Below are positions 10,575 to 22,766 of a DNA stretch of 64,000 bases, one piece after another (within the stretch, counting starts at the first letter, position 1; each line of letters starts with the position of its first letter). The notes beneath the pieces are model-generated. The model had not been told where the DNA came from, made no database searches, and saw nothing but the letters and a program-made list of their open reading frames with translations. The position numbers and the translations under genes are program-made. Source of the stretch: Viridothelium virens. Its lineage: Eukaryota; Ascomycota; Dothideomycetes; Trypetheliales; Trypetheliaceae. The stretch spans positions 868,001 to 932,000 of the forward strand of contig ML991772.1 in NCBI GenBank assembly GCA_010094025.1. The letters are read 5' to 3'.

Positions 10575-11976
10575 GTCGTGAAGAGGTCAAGATAATGGAA
10601 GGAGTTCTTTGAGCGATAGAAGGCCAGCGTTGCAAACGCAAGACATTGTCTTGTCGTGTGTCATTTGTTATAAGCTTGTCTGGACGAGTTTAGGAAACTT
10701 TGTCCACTTTGCATTCCATTGGCTATTTAGCGAGCACGAATCAAAAGCTGCATTTTTCCATTAATTCCTGAAACTGCCAAATGCTCCACTCAAAGGTGTC
10801 AAAGATACCTGCATAGGAGAATTGAATTTTTATTGCTCAAGTCTGATTGGAGACTTGGTCTTGCCGCCCTTGTGGGAAAAGATCACCAATGGTGGGGGCC
10901 ACTCACATTTCTACACGTGTAAGGGCAGACTCCATAGAGAGGTTTTATCATACCATCCGATGTCTCCCAAAGTTCTCAGGAGTTCCACTACTTTGCCTTT
11001 TCCCTCCCCACTCTTGACTGTTCTCGACGCGTGCTTTGAGCTTTTCCAAGATTGAATCCGAGTAAGCCCAAAGTTGCAAGTGCATCCTTGCACTTCTAGC
11101 ATAGCATCATATGTCTAGGCTGTTGACTTGCATAGATAAGTGAGGGATTCTTTCGAGATGGACTTGTCTCACATGCCGTACAGTGCGAAAATGACGAGCC
11201 GGCAACAACTGTACGTACTTCTCGACCATGCGAAAGCCAGTCACGGCTCCCTCTCACCGTTTGTGCAACATTACAAGATCTCGGCGGAAAGCATTACACA
11301 AGAACGTCGCTCTTGGCAGTAATCGACCTCCACGAGACGTGGAAAGGATGTCTTCACAATCATGGCGATCTCGAGGTTGACAAGGATGGAAGGAGGCTCA
11401 TAACGGAGTTTTATTTTTCCGATGATCACGAGACCGGAGCCCGCACTTCCAACCTCCACAGCGCTAGACATCCGAGACTTCACCTCACGTCAAAGCTATG
11501 CGGAAGAGCTCGAGATGTATCGCCAGCAAACCGGACGGTGATGGAACCTGCAGAAATGAAATCCTTTCGGTCGCCAACCCGGCACTGTGAAACCGGGAAG
11601 AGGTGTTTGCCTTCATTCTTAGGCTGACGTGGGCGCCTACCGCAACGACTCGCGCCGGGCGTTTCTATTTTAGATAGGCGACCCGCTGGGATTGGCCGTC
11701 TAAACCAATCTCCCCCTCACAATCATGGGCATTGTCACTCATTCGGTCAATGAAGTGTTGAAACAAGGAGACTCGTTATTGATTCGCTAATTACCAAGAA
11801 GGTAAGAAGTCAGGTAAGGAAAAAGCCATAAGTTTCCTTCACCCCTCCCTATTTCCTGAACTCTTCCTTCGCCATCTTCGAAAAAAGTTTAGCACATTCT
11901 CTCAACGCCTTCCTTGACATGAAACGAGCGGAAAAATTAAGGCGGCCGAGCACGCTAGGAACAAGAGCTGAACAAT
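10575..11976. other. Intergenic region, no gene seen
   Basis: The 1.4 kb between the 3' ends of the large secreted protein and the Cys-rich 114-aa gene (convergent) has only short open frames without recognisable features. Confidence 0.5.
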
Positions 11977-12321
11977 CTAATGGGCGCTTCCAATACCCTG
12001 GACCCTCCGGGTACGCTCACAACCGAGCTCGTAGATCTCGGCGTCAAGTCCCTTGATGATGTCGACCGACTTCTCGATAGACGCTCTGAACCTGCCCCCA
12101 TCACGTTGCCAACGCTGAACTCGGTCCACCTCCGCAGCCCGACGGCGCATCTTAGTGTCGATCTTTTCACAGAGTTTGCACTTCTGGCCGACGGGCACGG
12201 TCGTCATGATGAGCTTCATGCCGCACGTTTCACCCGTGCGGTATTCGCGGTTGCAGTGCTGGCGGAAATGCCCCCATTTCCAGTCGCCACAGACGAATCG
12301 GTGTTGGTCGAAGAAGCACAT
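11977..12321 (-). CDS. Small Cys/His/Trp-rich conserved fungal hypothetical protein
   Basis: A single-exon 114-aa frame from ATG at 12321 to TAG at 11977. The N-terminal half has MCFFDQHRFVCGDWKWGHF, then HCNREYRTGETCGMK and QKCKLCEK, giving about six Cys plus His in CxxC-like spacing, suggestive of a small metal-binding fold. The C-terminal half is a charged helix (about residues 55-105). I recall proteins of this style as unnamed conserved fungal families but cannot give a function. There are no detectable introns or signal peptide. The 5' flank is unusually long and gene-free. Confidence 0.65.
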   Translation of the reverse strand: MCFFDQHRFVCGDWKWGHFRQHCNREYRTGETCGMKLIMTTVPVGQKCKLCEKIDTKMRRRAAEVDRVQRWQRDGGRFRASIEKSVDIIKGLDAEIYELGCERTRRVQGIGSAH

Positions 12322-15300
12322 GTTTCAAGAGAGAAAAAAGGATTTTGCCGGACTTTTTTTATCCTGGTCAGCTCTGGTCCTATCTGCCGTGCGCCCAAGA
12401 TCACCTTACCTGAGGCTTCTTTGGGGGAATCGAACTAGATTGATTGGACAAGAGACTTGCCGAAGTATCAGATGACGAGTCTGATACTGGAGGGAGGAGT
12501 GCTGCTAAGGAAGAATGGAAGGGATCTTCCCACAAGGCAAAAGGTTTATCGAAAGAAGCTTCAAGCAAACAAGGTGCTCAAGCTGAAAGAGGGGGCAATT
12601 GGTATGATCTGAACTGACTTCAGTGGCCGAGAGGTGTGTGAAAGGCTTGATGAAGAAAAGAAACACTTCGACGAGCATTTCAGGAGCTATTTATACTTGG
12701 AAGAGTCTGGTCATTCCCCTTCGAACCGAAGCCTGATGGACCTCAATCGATAGATTGTCCGCTTCTGTCACCTCCTCAACACTTCTGGCCGGATCCACCC
12801 CACTCACTCGTAACCAACAATTTGCCACGAAAATACGATCATCTCCGAGTTTAGCTAAGGGATCCATGAAAGCCCCGCTGCAACGATGCCTTAGACCACT
12901 TTGGCGTCGCCGCTATGCAACGAGATATCACATTTTCAGGGGCCTCTTTCACGACGTGTCCGTCGATTCGCATATTGTTGCCTTCCGAGCGAAGCGTGCC
13001 TCCACTTCTGTGCGTCTGATGTCCTAATCCGAGAGATTTTGGGCATGATTCCGCTTTTCATGAGGTTATCCATTACTTTGAAGTCCGGGTAGGTGTTAAA
13101 GCTCGGTCCCATTTCGTTGTCACGTGCCATCGACGACTCGCGCCGGCCCGCACGTCCAACTAGCTCTGGACAGCTTCTTGATTCAGATTGTTTGCAATTG
13201 ACCTATCATGGCGCTCCGGTCCTAACTGATCCGGGGCTGAAGCGCATCGGCACACGAAGGTAGGGAGACCAACCGTTTCGTTTCGTCCCCCTTGTGTACC
13301 TTTTCGTACCTCTGTTCTCATCTCCAATCATCTTTCTCCGACGTCTGGCTTGGCTCGTCGTTCCCTCGGAGCACATTTCGTTGAGTAAGATTCCCGGCAG
13401 ACTTCTGTGCCCTCCATAATCTTCCGGCCTATTGCATATTCGGGATTTTAGAATGGCACGGTCCTCAGCTGCTGCTAGTTGCGGTTCCGGACCGCTGGCT
13501 GATCAATCAAGCTCGATGGAAAGTGGAAGCGATCTTCCATTACCGCTTCTCTGCCTGTGTACAGACTCAGCAGCCTTGGCACGGATGCGCCGCTGCTACA
13601 GCTTAGGTGCCAAGCACTGTCAGCCAGTCACCTTATCTTCCCTTGCTGCGTGCTACGCGGAAGAGGATGTTATCCGGTGGGACAATGAGGGAAGACACAT
13701 GGGCATCCCTTGTCGAGGCTTCTGGTTCCCGGACTCTCAGCACCTCAGCTGATCATTCTACCGCTCTCTGGCGTCTTTGATTCCGAACCCCGCTTGTTAT
13801 CACGGCATTGATTTGCGCGAGCTGACAGGCATTGGGTTCTAGGTAGAAGGGAGCATTGGCTGCATGCGGAAGCTGCTCCACCATGCGTACCCTTGCACCG
13901 AGTTTTTTTGAGTTTTAAGAGAGACGCTAACACAAAAGACCAGACCCCATCGGAGATCTCTGACGTGGCGAACGCGGTTTGGTTGAATCTAAACGAGGCT
14001 ATCTTGCCGGCATACGATGTGTCAATGGTTGCGGATTGCTGAATATGACCAAGACATGCTTTTTCTGCTGCAACCACCGGGCTGTACTAGGATCAGATAT
14101 TTTTACCACGAGGCATTCACAGCAGGACCCCACATAATGTCCGAAATGCGGAGGGGCACATTCAGCAGACACTACGGCATTTAATCTATTTCTAACTAGG
14201 TAGCGGTGTTAACGCGTTTTGGGGGTGGTCTTAATTCGATATGGAAGCATGGGCGTCCGTGTGGCGAAGTACATGCAAAGGAAAAAAAAAATAAAATAAA
14301 AACAATACAGCTAGACAAGCTCAACTTTCGACATGAGAATACGACAAAGCTGGAATGCAAAAAATAGATCTAGACCAATCGCATGGTGCTCCTGAGCGCC
14401 TCTGGAATATGAAAGCTGCATATCAATTGTGACCTAGCGTACTGGAATGAACCAGGTGGTTGGGAAACGGCATGAAAGTGACGTCGGAGAAGCACAAAAG
14501 GGCAGGCAAAAAAGACGCCCCTCCTTCGCTTCTCTAGCTTCCTTCCGCTTACCGTTCGACGGAAGAAAGTGTCCTCTCGGGATCCTGGGAGCGCGCCCCG
14601 GAATATGGCAATGACTTGGTAAACAAAGACTGCACGGGCACGACGTACAGCCAATGGGACTCCCCTGTGGGGAACGCTCAAACATTTCCCTCCACCCCTC
14701 CTCCCCCCATCCCATTTTTTTATTAGCCGACCAAGGCATGTGTGCCTACTTTGGCGGTTTGCACTGCGTAGAGCATGTACGCCCGCCGAGACCAAAATAA
14801 AAAGCCTCGCAGACCGCCGCCATTCCGTGCGAGGAGACTGCGCGTCAGAAAAGCTTCGCAGTCGCCACCACCACAGAGAGGACGTCGAATTTTACTTCAT
14901 GCGGGTGCGATTCCTGGCGGTGCTCGTGGGCGTCATGTGAATGCTCGCTGCTGCTGGCTACTTTGCCGATGGTGCCCTTACGAAAGGGAAGGGGGGGAGG
15001 GGGGGCCGAAAGGGGCGCCGGCGCCAGAGTGCGGCGCGGGACGTGACGAAAACGGTCCAGGGAGGGGCACGCGGCTGGGGGAGGGAGAGCAGTTAGTAGA
15101 GATTCGCGGGTACGTACTCTCTGACCCTATAACAGCGGCCGTGTTTTCTTAACTACCTTCTTCCCCCTTCCCCTTTCCCCATTTCTTTCTCGCGTTTGAA
15201 TTCAGGCGAGGCGATGTGTCCGCGCGGAGGCAGCCATCGATCGCCAACCAGCGGCTTGGAGGAGCGCCGAGGGGCGCAAGGACGGCCGGGTAGTGGCGTA

Positions 15301-16405
15301 AGCCTATGGGATCCGTTCGGCTGGGTCTGCAGCCAGGCGGTCCCGATTCTGTGTGACGCTGAATGATGTACGAAAGGGCGGAATACGAGATTGCTGATTG
15401 GCTATGTGTCGGTACCTGAGAGTGACAATAAAGACGAAAACAATACTTAGCCCTCTTCCTCAGAATCTCCAAGGCAAGGCTGGCAGGAGGTCCTGAGAGG
15501 GATGACGAGCTCAAGGTACTCATCCATCCGCACGATGATGCCCCTCTTTCTTGAAGGCCAGACCATTATGTCATTACCACGCCGCGGCCGAGGAGGCACC
15601 GGCGATTTTGGGGGGGGGTAAGGCTTCTTGGTTCCATTTAGACCAATGATCCGAAAATTCCAGGGCTGGTGCAGGTGGATGGCGCCATGCGTTTTGCTGC
15701 AGGTAAGAACAGATCAGTTATTGGCCTGGTCATGTGTCGTGCAGCAAGCAGAATTAAAGATGAAAGCACGGCTGTTTCTGAAAGTTGAGAAGATAAGAGG
15801 AGTGAATGGGCGATGATTCTTCGACTGCTTTGCCGTACCGGCAAAGTGGGAGCTTGGTTGATTGCAGGAGAAGGATTCTACCTTGCATAAACTTACAGGA
15901 TGCGATCTGAGTGGCCTGCTGCACCTACTGCGTCTAGGATGAAACCACTAGAAGCTACAGTTAGGCTACCGGTAATAACCGCAGCGCTTCTTACCGGCCT
16001 TGTGGTTAGGAGCTGTTTACCGATAATCTTGTTGGGCCTTCCATTATTAAGTTCAGGTTGCTGGGTTTTCAGGGGACGACGGAGTAATCCCGCGAGCCGC
16101 CCGCCAGCCTCATTGACCCCTCCTTCAGGCATGGAGCAGGGTGGGGCTAATAATCCTCCGTAGTCGTAGTCGAGATACGGAGTACTGTAGTAAGACGAAG
16201 GGAGCTTGGACCACATGACGATAACCAATGACGCGGAAATGGGCAGAACCACAGAACTTGGATCACGACCCTCAGACGCCAAGAGCCTCAACTCAACATC
16301 TCCTGTCTCTACGGCCTTGGTACAACTCTCGACGTTCTCTTGCGCGGCATGCTTGCAGAATGACAGCGCGGAAGTTGTAATGCAAGACTGGCGGCGCTTC
16401 ACGGC
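12322..16405. other. 4.1-kb gene-poor region
   Basis: No frame here shows a recognisable family. The best small candidate is 13453-13752 (plus, 99 aa, Cys-containing, no motif), at low confidence. Non-coding features are: a G-run cluster at about 14985-15014 (see findings), a pyrimidine-rich tract at about 15153-15190 of the kind found near fungal transcription starts, an A-rich run near 14280-14305, a G9 run near 15608, and a TACGGAGTA motif at 16176-16184. A long 5' leader, an RNA gene or an unrecognised gene cannot be excluded. Confidence 0.4.
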
Positions 16406-17311
16406 ATGGCTGCCCCAAAGACTGCTGCAACGCGCTTTTCCTTAAATGATCTTTGCGACGAGCTACTGCTGAATATTTTCCATTACCTAGATGTTCCAGA
16501 TCTCTTAACAGCCTCAAGGGTAAGTTTTCGTTTGCGGAGACGTTCACAAAACATTTCGGCTCCTCCGTGTCTGCGAGCTTGAAGCTCCCCGCATCATGAG
16601 CAGTATAGAGACAAAGCAACCTCAGCAAGAGCCACCACACTCAAGGAGTTCCGGGTAAAGACCAGATTCCACAGATCCATCACTAACATTTATCCCGTCT
16701 TGCAGACATCTCGCCGATTCCGCAAACTATCCACAGACCCCATCCTACACGCGCAACGCCGACGCCTCGCGACACAACGGCTCTCCGTCCGTCTCCCAGC
16801 CCGTCCGCCCCTCTCCTCTCTTCTCCCACCTTCCTCTACCATCTACCTCACAACCACGCATGTCGCTGCGCGCACACTCTCTCGCGCTCTTGTGGCCATC
16901 AAGTTGAACCGCTGCCTCAGTCGACGCCCCTCCGCCGCATCGCTTATCGATAAGGGCGTCTTGCCCAAAGAATGTTTCGTCAGGGAAAAGGCCGCGGGTG
17001 GCGATGAGGCTGTGCGTTCTGGTGTCGCGTGGGGCATTGTCGAGGCGAGACGGCGGGTGGAGAGGGAAAGGGTGAAGGATGGGTTGCGGGTCTGGGTAGG
17101 TAGGATGGCGGGCAAGATCCAATCCGGCAGGGTGGAGAGGACTGGCTGCGGGGTGTGGAGCATGGTGTGGAGGTTTTCGAGAGGCGAGAGAGGCCGAAGG
17201 GAGAGGGAAAGGAGTGCAAGAAGGGAGGAGGCTATACCTGGTCGTAGTAGGGTCGGCGGGCTGAGGAGATTTTGGGAGGAGATTGCTGAGGGGCAAAACA
17301 GCTCTCCATAG
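16406..17311 (+). CDS. F-box protein (predicted SCF ubiquitin-ligase adaptor)
   Basis: Two exons, 16406-16519 and 16706-17311, separated by a 186-nt GT-AG intron; 239 aa. Residues about 12-50 form an F-box: LNDLCDELLLNIFHYLDVPDLLTASR followed across the splice by TSRRFRKLSTDP, matching the L..L..E.l..If.yL...dL......s..f..l pattern. The remainder is Arg-rich with no WD40 or LRR, so the substrate-binding part is unidentified. A segment around ARTLSRALVAIKLNRCLSRRPS looks conserved-type helical sequence. Known F-box proteins bind Skp1 within SCF complexes; that role is inferred. The antisense strand also holds long open frames here because of GC- and Arg-rich codon usage, which I treat as shadows. 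Confidence 0.8.
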
Positions 17312-18148
17312 CTCTTTGGTGGATTCGGCGAAACATGGTCTGGAGTTGGAGGTTTATGGGTTCTCGCGCACTTGCAGGCATTACAGGTAGCATATGGGTT
17401 CGCTGATGTTCGGGATTCTCTGTTGTGGGTCGAGAGTATTGCAGCATACAGCGCCATGATGCGTGACTGTGATTCTATCTCTCATGTCCCTGAAACATCG
17501 TAAGTGGGTAGTTGCCTAAATTGTCATCATGTTCGAGATGCCTGGAAAGGAATCCTTGAGTCATGGTGATCAAATGCTAGAGGTGGTCTCGGCGAGTGAG
17601 ATAAGAAGTTGCGATGGGCGAGATATCATCCACGGCTGCCTCACCTATCCAGAAGGGACACGAGAGCAGCTTCCTCATTGACTCATAATTGAAGCGGTAC
17701 GTGTGTTATGATTCATTCTCCGGAAATTTCGATATGATATAGGCCTCAGCAGTATTAGGTGAGGGAAGTATACTAGGTACCTAGGTAGGTAAAGCGTGGG
17801 CGGCGGAGAGGGAGGTACCGGAGGCTTAGTGGAGCGCCGCGACCAATCAGCGAAAAGGCCACCTTACGTTCCATCAAATCACCAGCTTGGGAGAAAAGGC
17901 CACGCTTGCAACAACTAAAATAAAAATATCCTCGACTGAGCTCGTCAAAAAAGTTTCCTACTTCCACTCCACCCGACCCTTTCTTGCCCATCACTTCCCG
18001 CACTTCGGGCTGCGAATCCTTCATTCCTCCAACCACTGCTTCGTTACTCTGTCTGCCGAGCATATAGTTTTCTACAACTGCTTGAATACACCAGCTCTGG
18101 TTTGGAGCATCTTCCTGTCCCTTTCATCCACACCTCCCTCTCCTTAGG
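17312..18148. promoter_or_regulatory. Upstream region of the BiP gene with CCAAT box and duplicated element
   Basis: The 837 bp before the BiP start hold no gene. A CCAAT box lies at 17843-17847 and the 11-mer GAAAAGGCCAC occurs twice in the same orientation (17852-17862 and 17893-17903). Pyrimidine-rich sequence (about 17955-18145) precedes the ATG, typical of a highly expressed fungal gene. The regulatory role is inferred from position only. Confidence 0.4.
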
Positions 18149-20417
18149 ATGGCACGCAGGTCGAGGCAAGGGGCCTCGAGCTCCTTCCAATGGACTACTC
18201 TTCTTTACCTACTACTTGTTCTTTGCGCCCCAATGGTGCTCTTAGCAACATCTGCCAGGGCCGATGACCCAGAACCTCTCAAGGACAAGCAAGTTTCAGG
18301 ACCAGGTAGGCTTGCAATCCGCTCTAATTACCAGATACAATGCAACAAAGACTAATCCGTCGCCACCAGTAATCGGTATCGATTTGGGAACAACCTACTC
18401 ATGTGTCGGTATTATGAAAGGTGGCAAAGTCGAGATCCTCGTCAACGACCAAGGAAACCGTATCACACCATCCTATGTGGCCTTCACTGATGAAGAACGT
18501 CTGGTGGGTGACGCCGCCAAGAATCAATACGCCGCGAATCCCCATCGGACAATATTCGACATCAAGCGGTTGATCGGTCGAAAATTCAATGATAAGGATG
18601 TTCAAAGTGATATGAAGCATTTCCCCTTCAAGGTTGTCAACAAGGATGGTCAACCCCGTGTTGACGTCGAAGTCACTGGGTAAGCGGACATAAATCTGCC
18701 TTGGTGAGCTTTTTCCGCTGACCGAACTCGAAAAGGTCACAGAAGCAATTCACTCCTGAAGAAGTGAGCGCTATGGTTCTTGGCAAGATGAAGGAAATCG
18801 CAGAGAACTATCTTGGCGAGAAGGTTAAAAACGCAGTCGTCACTGTCCCGGCCTACTTCAACGACGCTCAAAGAGCGGCCACCAAAGACGCTGGAACGAT
18901 CGCTGGCTTGAATGTCATGAGAGTGGTCAACGAGCCTACCGCCGCCGCCCTTGCCTATGGTCTTGACAAGACCGATGCAGAGCGCCAGATTGTAGTCTAC
19001 GATCTTGGTGGTGGTACTTTCGATGTGTCCATCCTGACTGTTGACAACGGCGCTTTTGAAGTCCAGGCTACTGCTGGTGACACCCATCTCGGTGGTGAAG
19101 ATTTTGATCAGCGAGTCATGAACCACTTTACCAAGAAATATAACAAGGAGAACAATGTTGACATTACCAAGAACCCGAAGACGATGGGTAAGCTGAAGCG
19201 TGAGGTCGAGCGCGCTAAGCGTATCCTGTGAGTCTTACCGCAAAGATTTCCAAAACTGACTTCTGACTAATGTCCACTCAGATCTTCTCAAATGTCCACC
19301 AAGATTGAAATCGAAGCATTCCACGAGGGTCAAGATTTCTCGGAAACTCTTACTCGCGCCAAATTTGAAGAGCTTAACAATGATCTCTTTAAGAAGACGC
19401 TCAAGCCAGTTGAACAGGTCTTGAAAGACGCCAAGCTGAAGAAATCGGACATCGACGACATTGTCTTGGTTGGTGGTTCTACTCGTATCCCCAAGGTCCA
19501 GAGCATGCTCGAGGACTACTTCGGCAAGAAAGCAAGCAAGGACATCAACCCCGATGAAGCTGTTGCTTATGGCGCCGCTGTACAAGGTGGTGTTCTCTCT
19601 GGCGAGGATGCTGCTGGTGGTATTGTTCTTCTTGACGTCAACCCGCTTACCCTTGGTATCGAGACTACTGGCGGTGTCATGACCCACTTGATCAAGCGTG
19701 GCACCACGATCCCCACTCGCAAGAGCCAGATCTTCTCCACCGCTGCGGACAACCAGCCTGTGGTCTTGATCCAGGTGTTTGAAGGTGAACGCTCCATGAC
19801 CAAGGACAATAACCTCCTCGGCAAGTTTGAACTCACCGGCATCCCTCCTGCGCCACGTGGTGTTCCTCAAATCGAAGTATCGTTCGAACTCGATGCCAAC
19901 GGTATTCTCAAGGTCTCTGCCGGTGATAAGGGCACGGGCAAGTCTGAGTCCATCACGATCACCAATGATAAGGGTCGTCTCAGCACTGAAGAAATCGAGC
20001 GTATGGTTGAAGAAGCCGAGAAGTACGCCGAGGAGGACAAGGCAACACGCGAGAAGATCGAATCTCGCAACGGACTTGAGAATTACGCTTTCAGCCTGAA
20101 GAACCAGGTGAATGACGAGGAAGGTATGGGCGGCAAGATCGACGAAGATGACAAGGAAACTGTAAGGCACCCTGCATTCGACACTTGCGTAGATTTTGGC
20201 TAACCCTTGATAGATTCTGGAGGCAGTCAAGGAAGCAACAGAATGGCTCTCGGAGAACGCCGAAACGGCTACGACCGAAGACTTCCAAGAGCAAAAGGAG
20301 AAGCTCAGCAACGTCGCCTACCCGATCACGAGCAAGATGTATGGTGGTGCAGGTGGCGCTGGCGGTATGCCAGATTACGGTGATGATGACGACGTGCCCG
20401 AGCATGAGGAGCTGTAG
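18149..20417 (+). CDS. kar2: ER lumenal Hsp70 chaperone BiP/Kar2
   Basis: Five exons: 18149-18305, 18370-18679, 18736-19227, 19282-20161 and 20214-20417; 680 aa. A signal peptide with a strong hydrophobic core (about residues 16-36) precedes the mature protein. Hsp70 signatures are all present: [10 protein letters not shown] (ATP phosphate loop), [14 protein letters not shown], and [14 protein letters not shown], followed by the substrate-binding domain ([12 protein letters not shown]) and a helical lid. The C-terminus is [11 protein letters not shown], an HDEL-type ER-retrieval tetrapeptide in the HEEL variant. BiP drives protein translocation, folding and unfolded-protein-response sensing in the ER. 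Splice joins keep Hsp70 alignment throughout. A 358-codon antisense open frame over exon 4 is a composition artefact well known for hsp70 genes. Confidence 0.97.
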
Positions 20418-21752
20418 ACGAAGGATCAGTCATCGGCGAAATGGGAAATGGGGTAAGAATCCTTGCATCAGAGTGTGTATATCCCAGCATATCCAAGTTT
20501 CTTCATTAGCGCTAGACTACTTTTTTTTCAGAGGTTGTTCTGATCACGGAATTTCAAAAGTTTATTTAAACTTCTGTCGTACCTGAATATGCTGCACGGT
20601 TCTGCGGGTGCTGCCGCCCATTCTCCGAAAATAAATTTGTCCAGCACTGCAAGGATGGAGCGTCGAGGACGTCTTCGATACAGGTTTTGGAACGAATCTA
20701 CGAATGATGAATGTGGGTCTGGAGTCGCGTCCGGTCCAATCAAGATGCAAGGATCATCGATCAGGTCAAAGTGGAAAAAAAACTTTATGCCACTTAACTG
20801 ACTATGAGCCTTGACAAGACGCAGCTACGGCTCGAAGTATTCCCACCCCTGTCTCCAGCGGCAAGTCAAATGTACCTACACACCGATTTTCTCGTAGTTT
20901 CCATACCAGGCCAAGCTCTCATCACTTCAAAGCCTTCCCCTCCCACCGCCTCGTTCACCTCACCCAAACGACCACTTCTCGCCTCCCACTACTCTGCAAC
21001 CGAGCCTTAGTCTCTGCTTGTTTCCCCCTGTCTTGTCGCCCAGGAGAAGTAGAACCTCTTGCAGCATACTGATCTTCTACCCAGGCAATCTAGGAAGTTG
21101 CCTAGTCCACAGCGAAACCGCGCCCCATTCCGCTGCGAGTGTGCTCACCGCTTCAACGCAGCCAATTATCCAACCCGCGAAGTATTACACTTACCGGGAC
21201 AGTGCAGTCCTTCGGTACCCATTGCAGGATGCGGGACAGCGATACAATTGTGCAGGTGGATGATTGTGAGAGGACCGCAATGACATGATAACGAAGACAA
21301 CCATGACAGCGACGGCGCCAAGGAGCGGAAGCAGGGAAAAGAGGGCCAACAGCGCCCAGCGGTCTCGTGTGGTAGATCGCACAATCGAGTGGTACGTCTC
21401 TGGGGTTGAGGGACGAAATGGTAGATGTGGTATATGGCGGTGTCGGTAGACGGAGACGCTCTTTCAGAATTGAACGCGAAGGAAGGGAAGGCGTGCGTGC
21501 GTCAACATTGATAGTTCACGGGAATAGTGAAGCTCTCGAAAATTTTGAGGAAACGGTCAGAAACAATTGACTGATTGATACGTGGTCAAAATTAATGATC
21601 AGTAATATACGTGCCTATCAGTAGATTGATATTAGGAAGATCAAGAGATTAGCATTGTATTCCGCACATAAGAAGCCTTGCCAGCCTCACTACTAGTCTT
21701 ATTGATTAGGCTGTGGAGGTGGTAGAAAAAGTAAACAGTAAGATTCAGACAC
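20418..21752. other. Intergenic region, no gene seen
   Basis: The 1.3 kb between the 3' ends of BiP and the kinase-like gene (convergent) has only short frames. The part from about 21540 to 21750 is clearly AT-richer than the flanks. Confidence 0.5.
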
Positions 21753-22766
21753 TCAGTTCAACGGTTTCGGGAGAACTATCAATAGTTCCGTGAAGAGCTT
21801 TATCTTTTCAGCCTCATCATATGCTTGACTACTAGAAATTCTTTCCTCTACCGGAGCAAACATCTTCCCGAGTAGCTCCGCTGCCGGGTCCGAAATCATC
21901 GGGATCCTTCTCTTAATCACTTTAAATCGATCACGGGCATTAATAATCCCTTGGAACCATCTTTGACGAACGAAGTCGTCGTTCAGCAACATCATACCAA
22001 GTGTTTGACCCAGATGCCAAACGTCTGCTGCTGCGGTGTTGAAGGGTGTGCGATTGCTAGGGTCGGTGGAGTGTTCTGTGATGGAAGATATCATTAATTG
22101 CGTATCTTGTAAAATGGAGGATTACTGACTGGGAGCCCTGTGACCGCCGTATGTTTCATGGTTAGTCACGGTATCAAAATCCACGAGCTTGACCCAATTA
22201 CCCTCTCCTACGAAGACTATGTTCGGCGGCTTGGGGTGAAAATGATATAAATGGTGCGCGTGCGCATACCGTATTGCATCAAGTACTTGCAGGAATATGG
22301 ATCGGATTGCAGCGTTTGTCAATTTCTTTTTCTGCTTTATTAAGGTGTTGTTTAGATCCGGGCCGGCATTGAGTTCCATCAGGTATACTTGCCAATTGTC
22401 TTGTGTATCGTTCCAACGGAAGCCTTCGTATACATGGTTAATGTTGGGATGGGAAAGAGATTTGGTCAGGAGATTCGGTGTAATAACGTCATCTGCCTTT
22501 CTCACACGTTTGAGGGCAATTTCTGTCCCATTGCCTCGTTTTGCTTTGTAGACGCTACCGCTACCCCCACTACCGATATGCTTCAAAGTGGTAATCGTCG
22601 TGTTTCGGCCATCTGCTTGGAGACAAAGCTGTAAATTCTGGTCCTCATTCTTCTCGCCATCATCCAGGTATTTCCATGATTGCACGGTATAATGGGGAGG
22701 TGTTGAAATTATTGGCTGTAGAAACAACGATCCTACAAGAACTATCTTACTGAGAAATCGTATCAT
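21753..22766 (-). CDS. Kinase-fold protein with signal peptide and degraded catalytic motifs (predicted pseudokinase)
   Basis: Two exons, 22766-22130 and 22075-21753, with a 54-nt intron; 319 aa. Residues 1-22 (FLSKIVLVGSLFLQPIIS core) look like a signal peptide or anchor. A glycine-rich loop GSGGSGSVYKA (about 65-75) and the ATP Lys in EIALK (K86) are present. The catalytic loop reads HFHPKPPN (165-172) where active kinases have HRDxKPxN, so the catalytic Asp is His. The metal-binding DFG reads DFD (186-188). GGHRAPK and DVWHLGQTL follow as activation-segment end and helix F, the first completed by splicing. The loss of the catalytic Asp predicts no normal phosphotransfer. The signal peptide places it in the secretory pathway, unlike ordinary protein kinases. 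It lies next to a HET gene on the same strand, 1.4 kb away. Confidence 0.8.

Noticed and set aside
13453-13752. 99-aa candidate gene
   Set aside because: Only an ATG and length support it; no motif or splice signal, so it is mentioned but not called.
16843-17457. 204-codon antisense frame over the F-box gene
   Set aside because: GC-rich codon composition explains it; the sense strand has the F-box and a consistent splice.
19235-20311. 358-codon open frame antisense to BiP exon 4
   Set aside because: Long antisense frames over hsp70 genes arise from codon bias; no motif, no splice logic, and the sense strand is a clear Hsp70.
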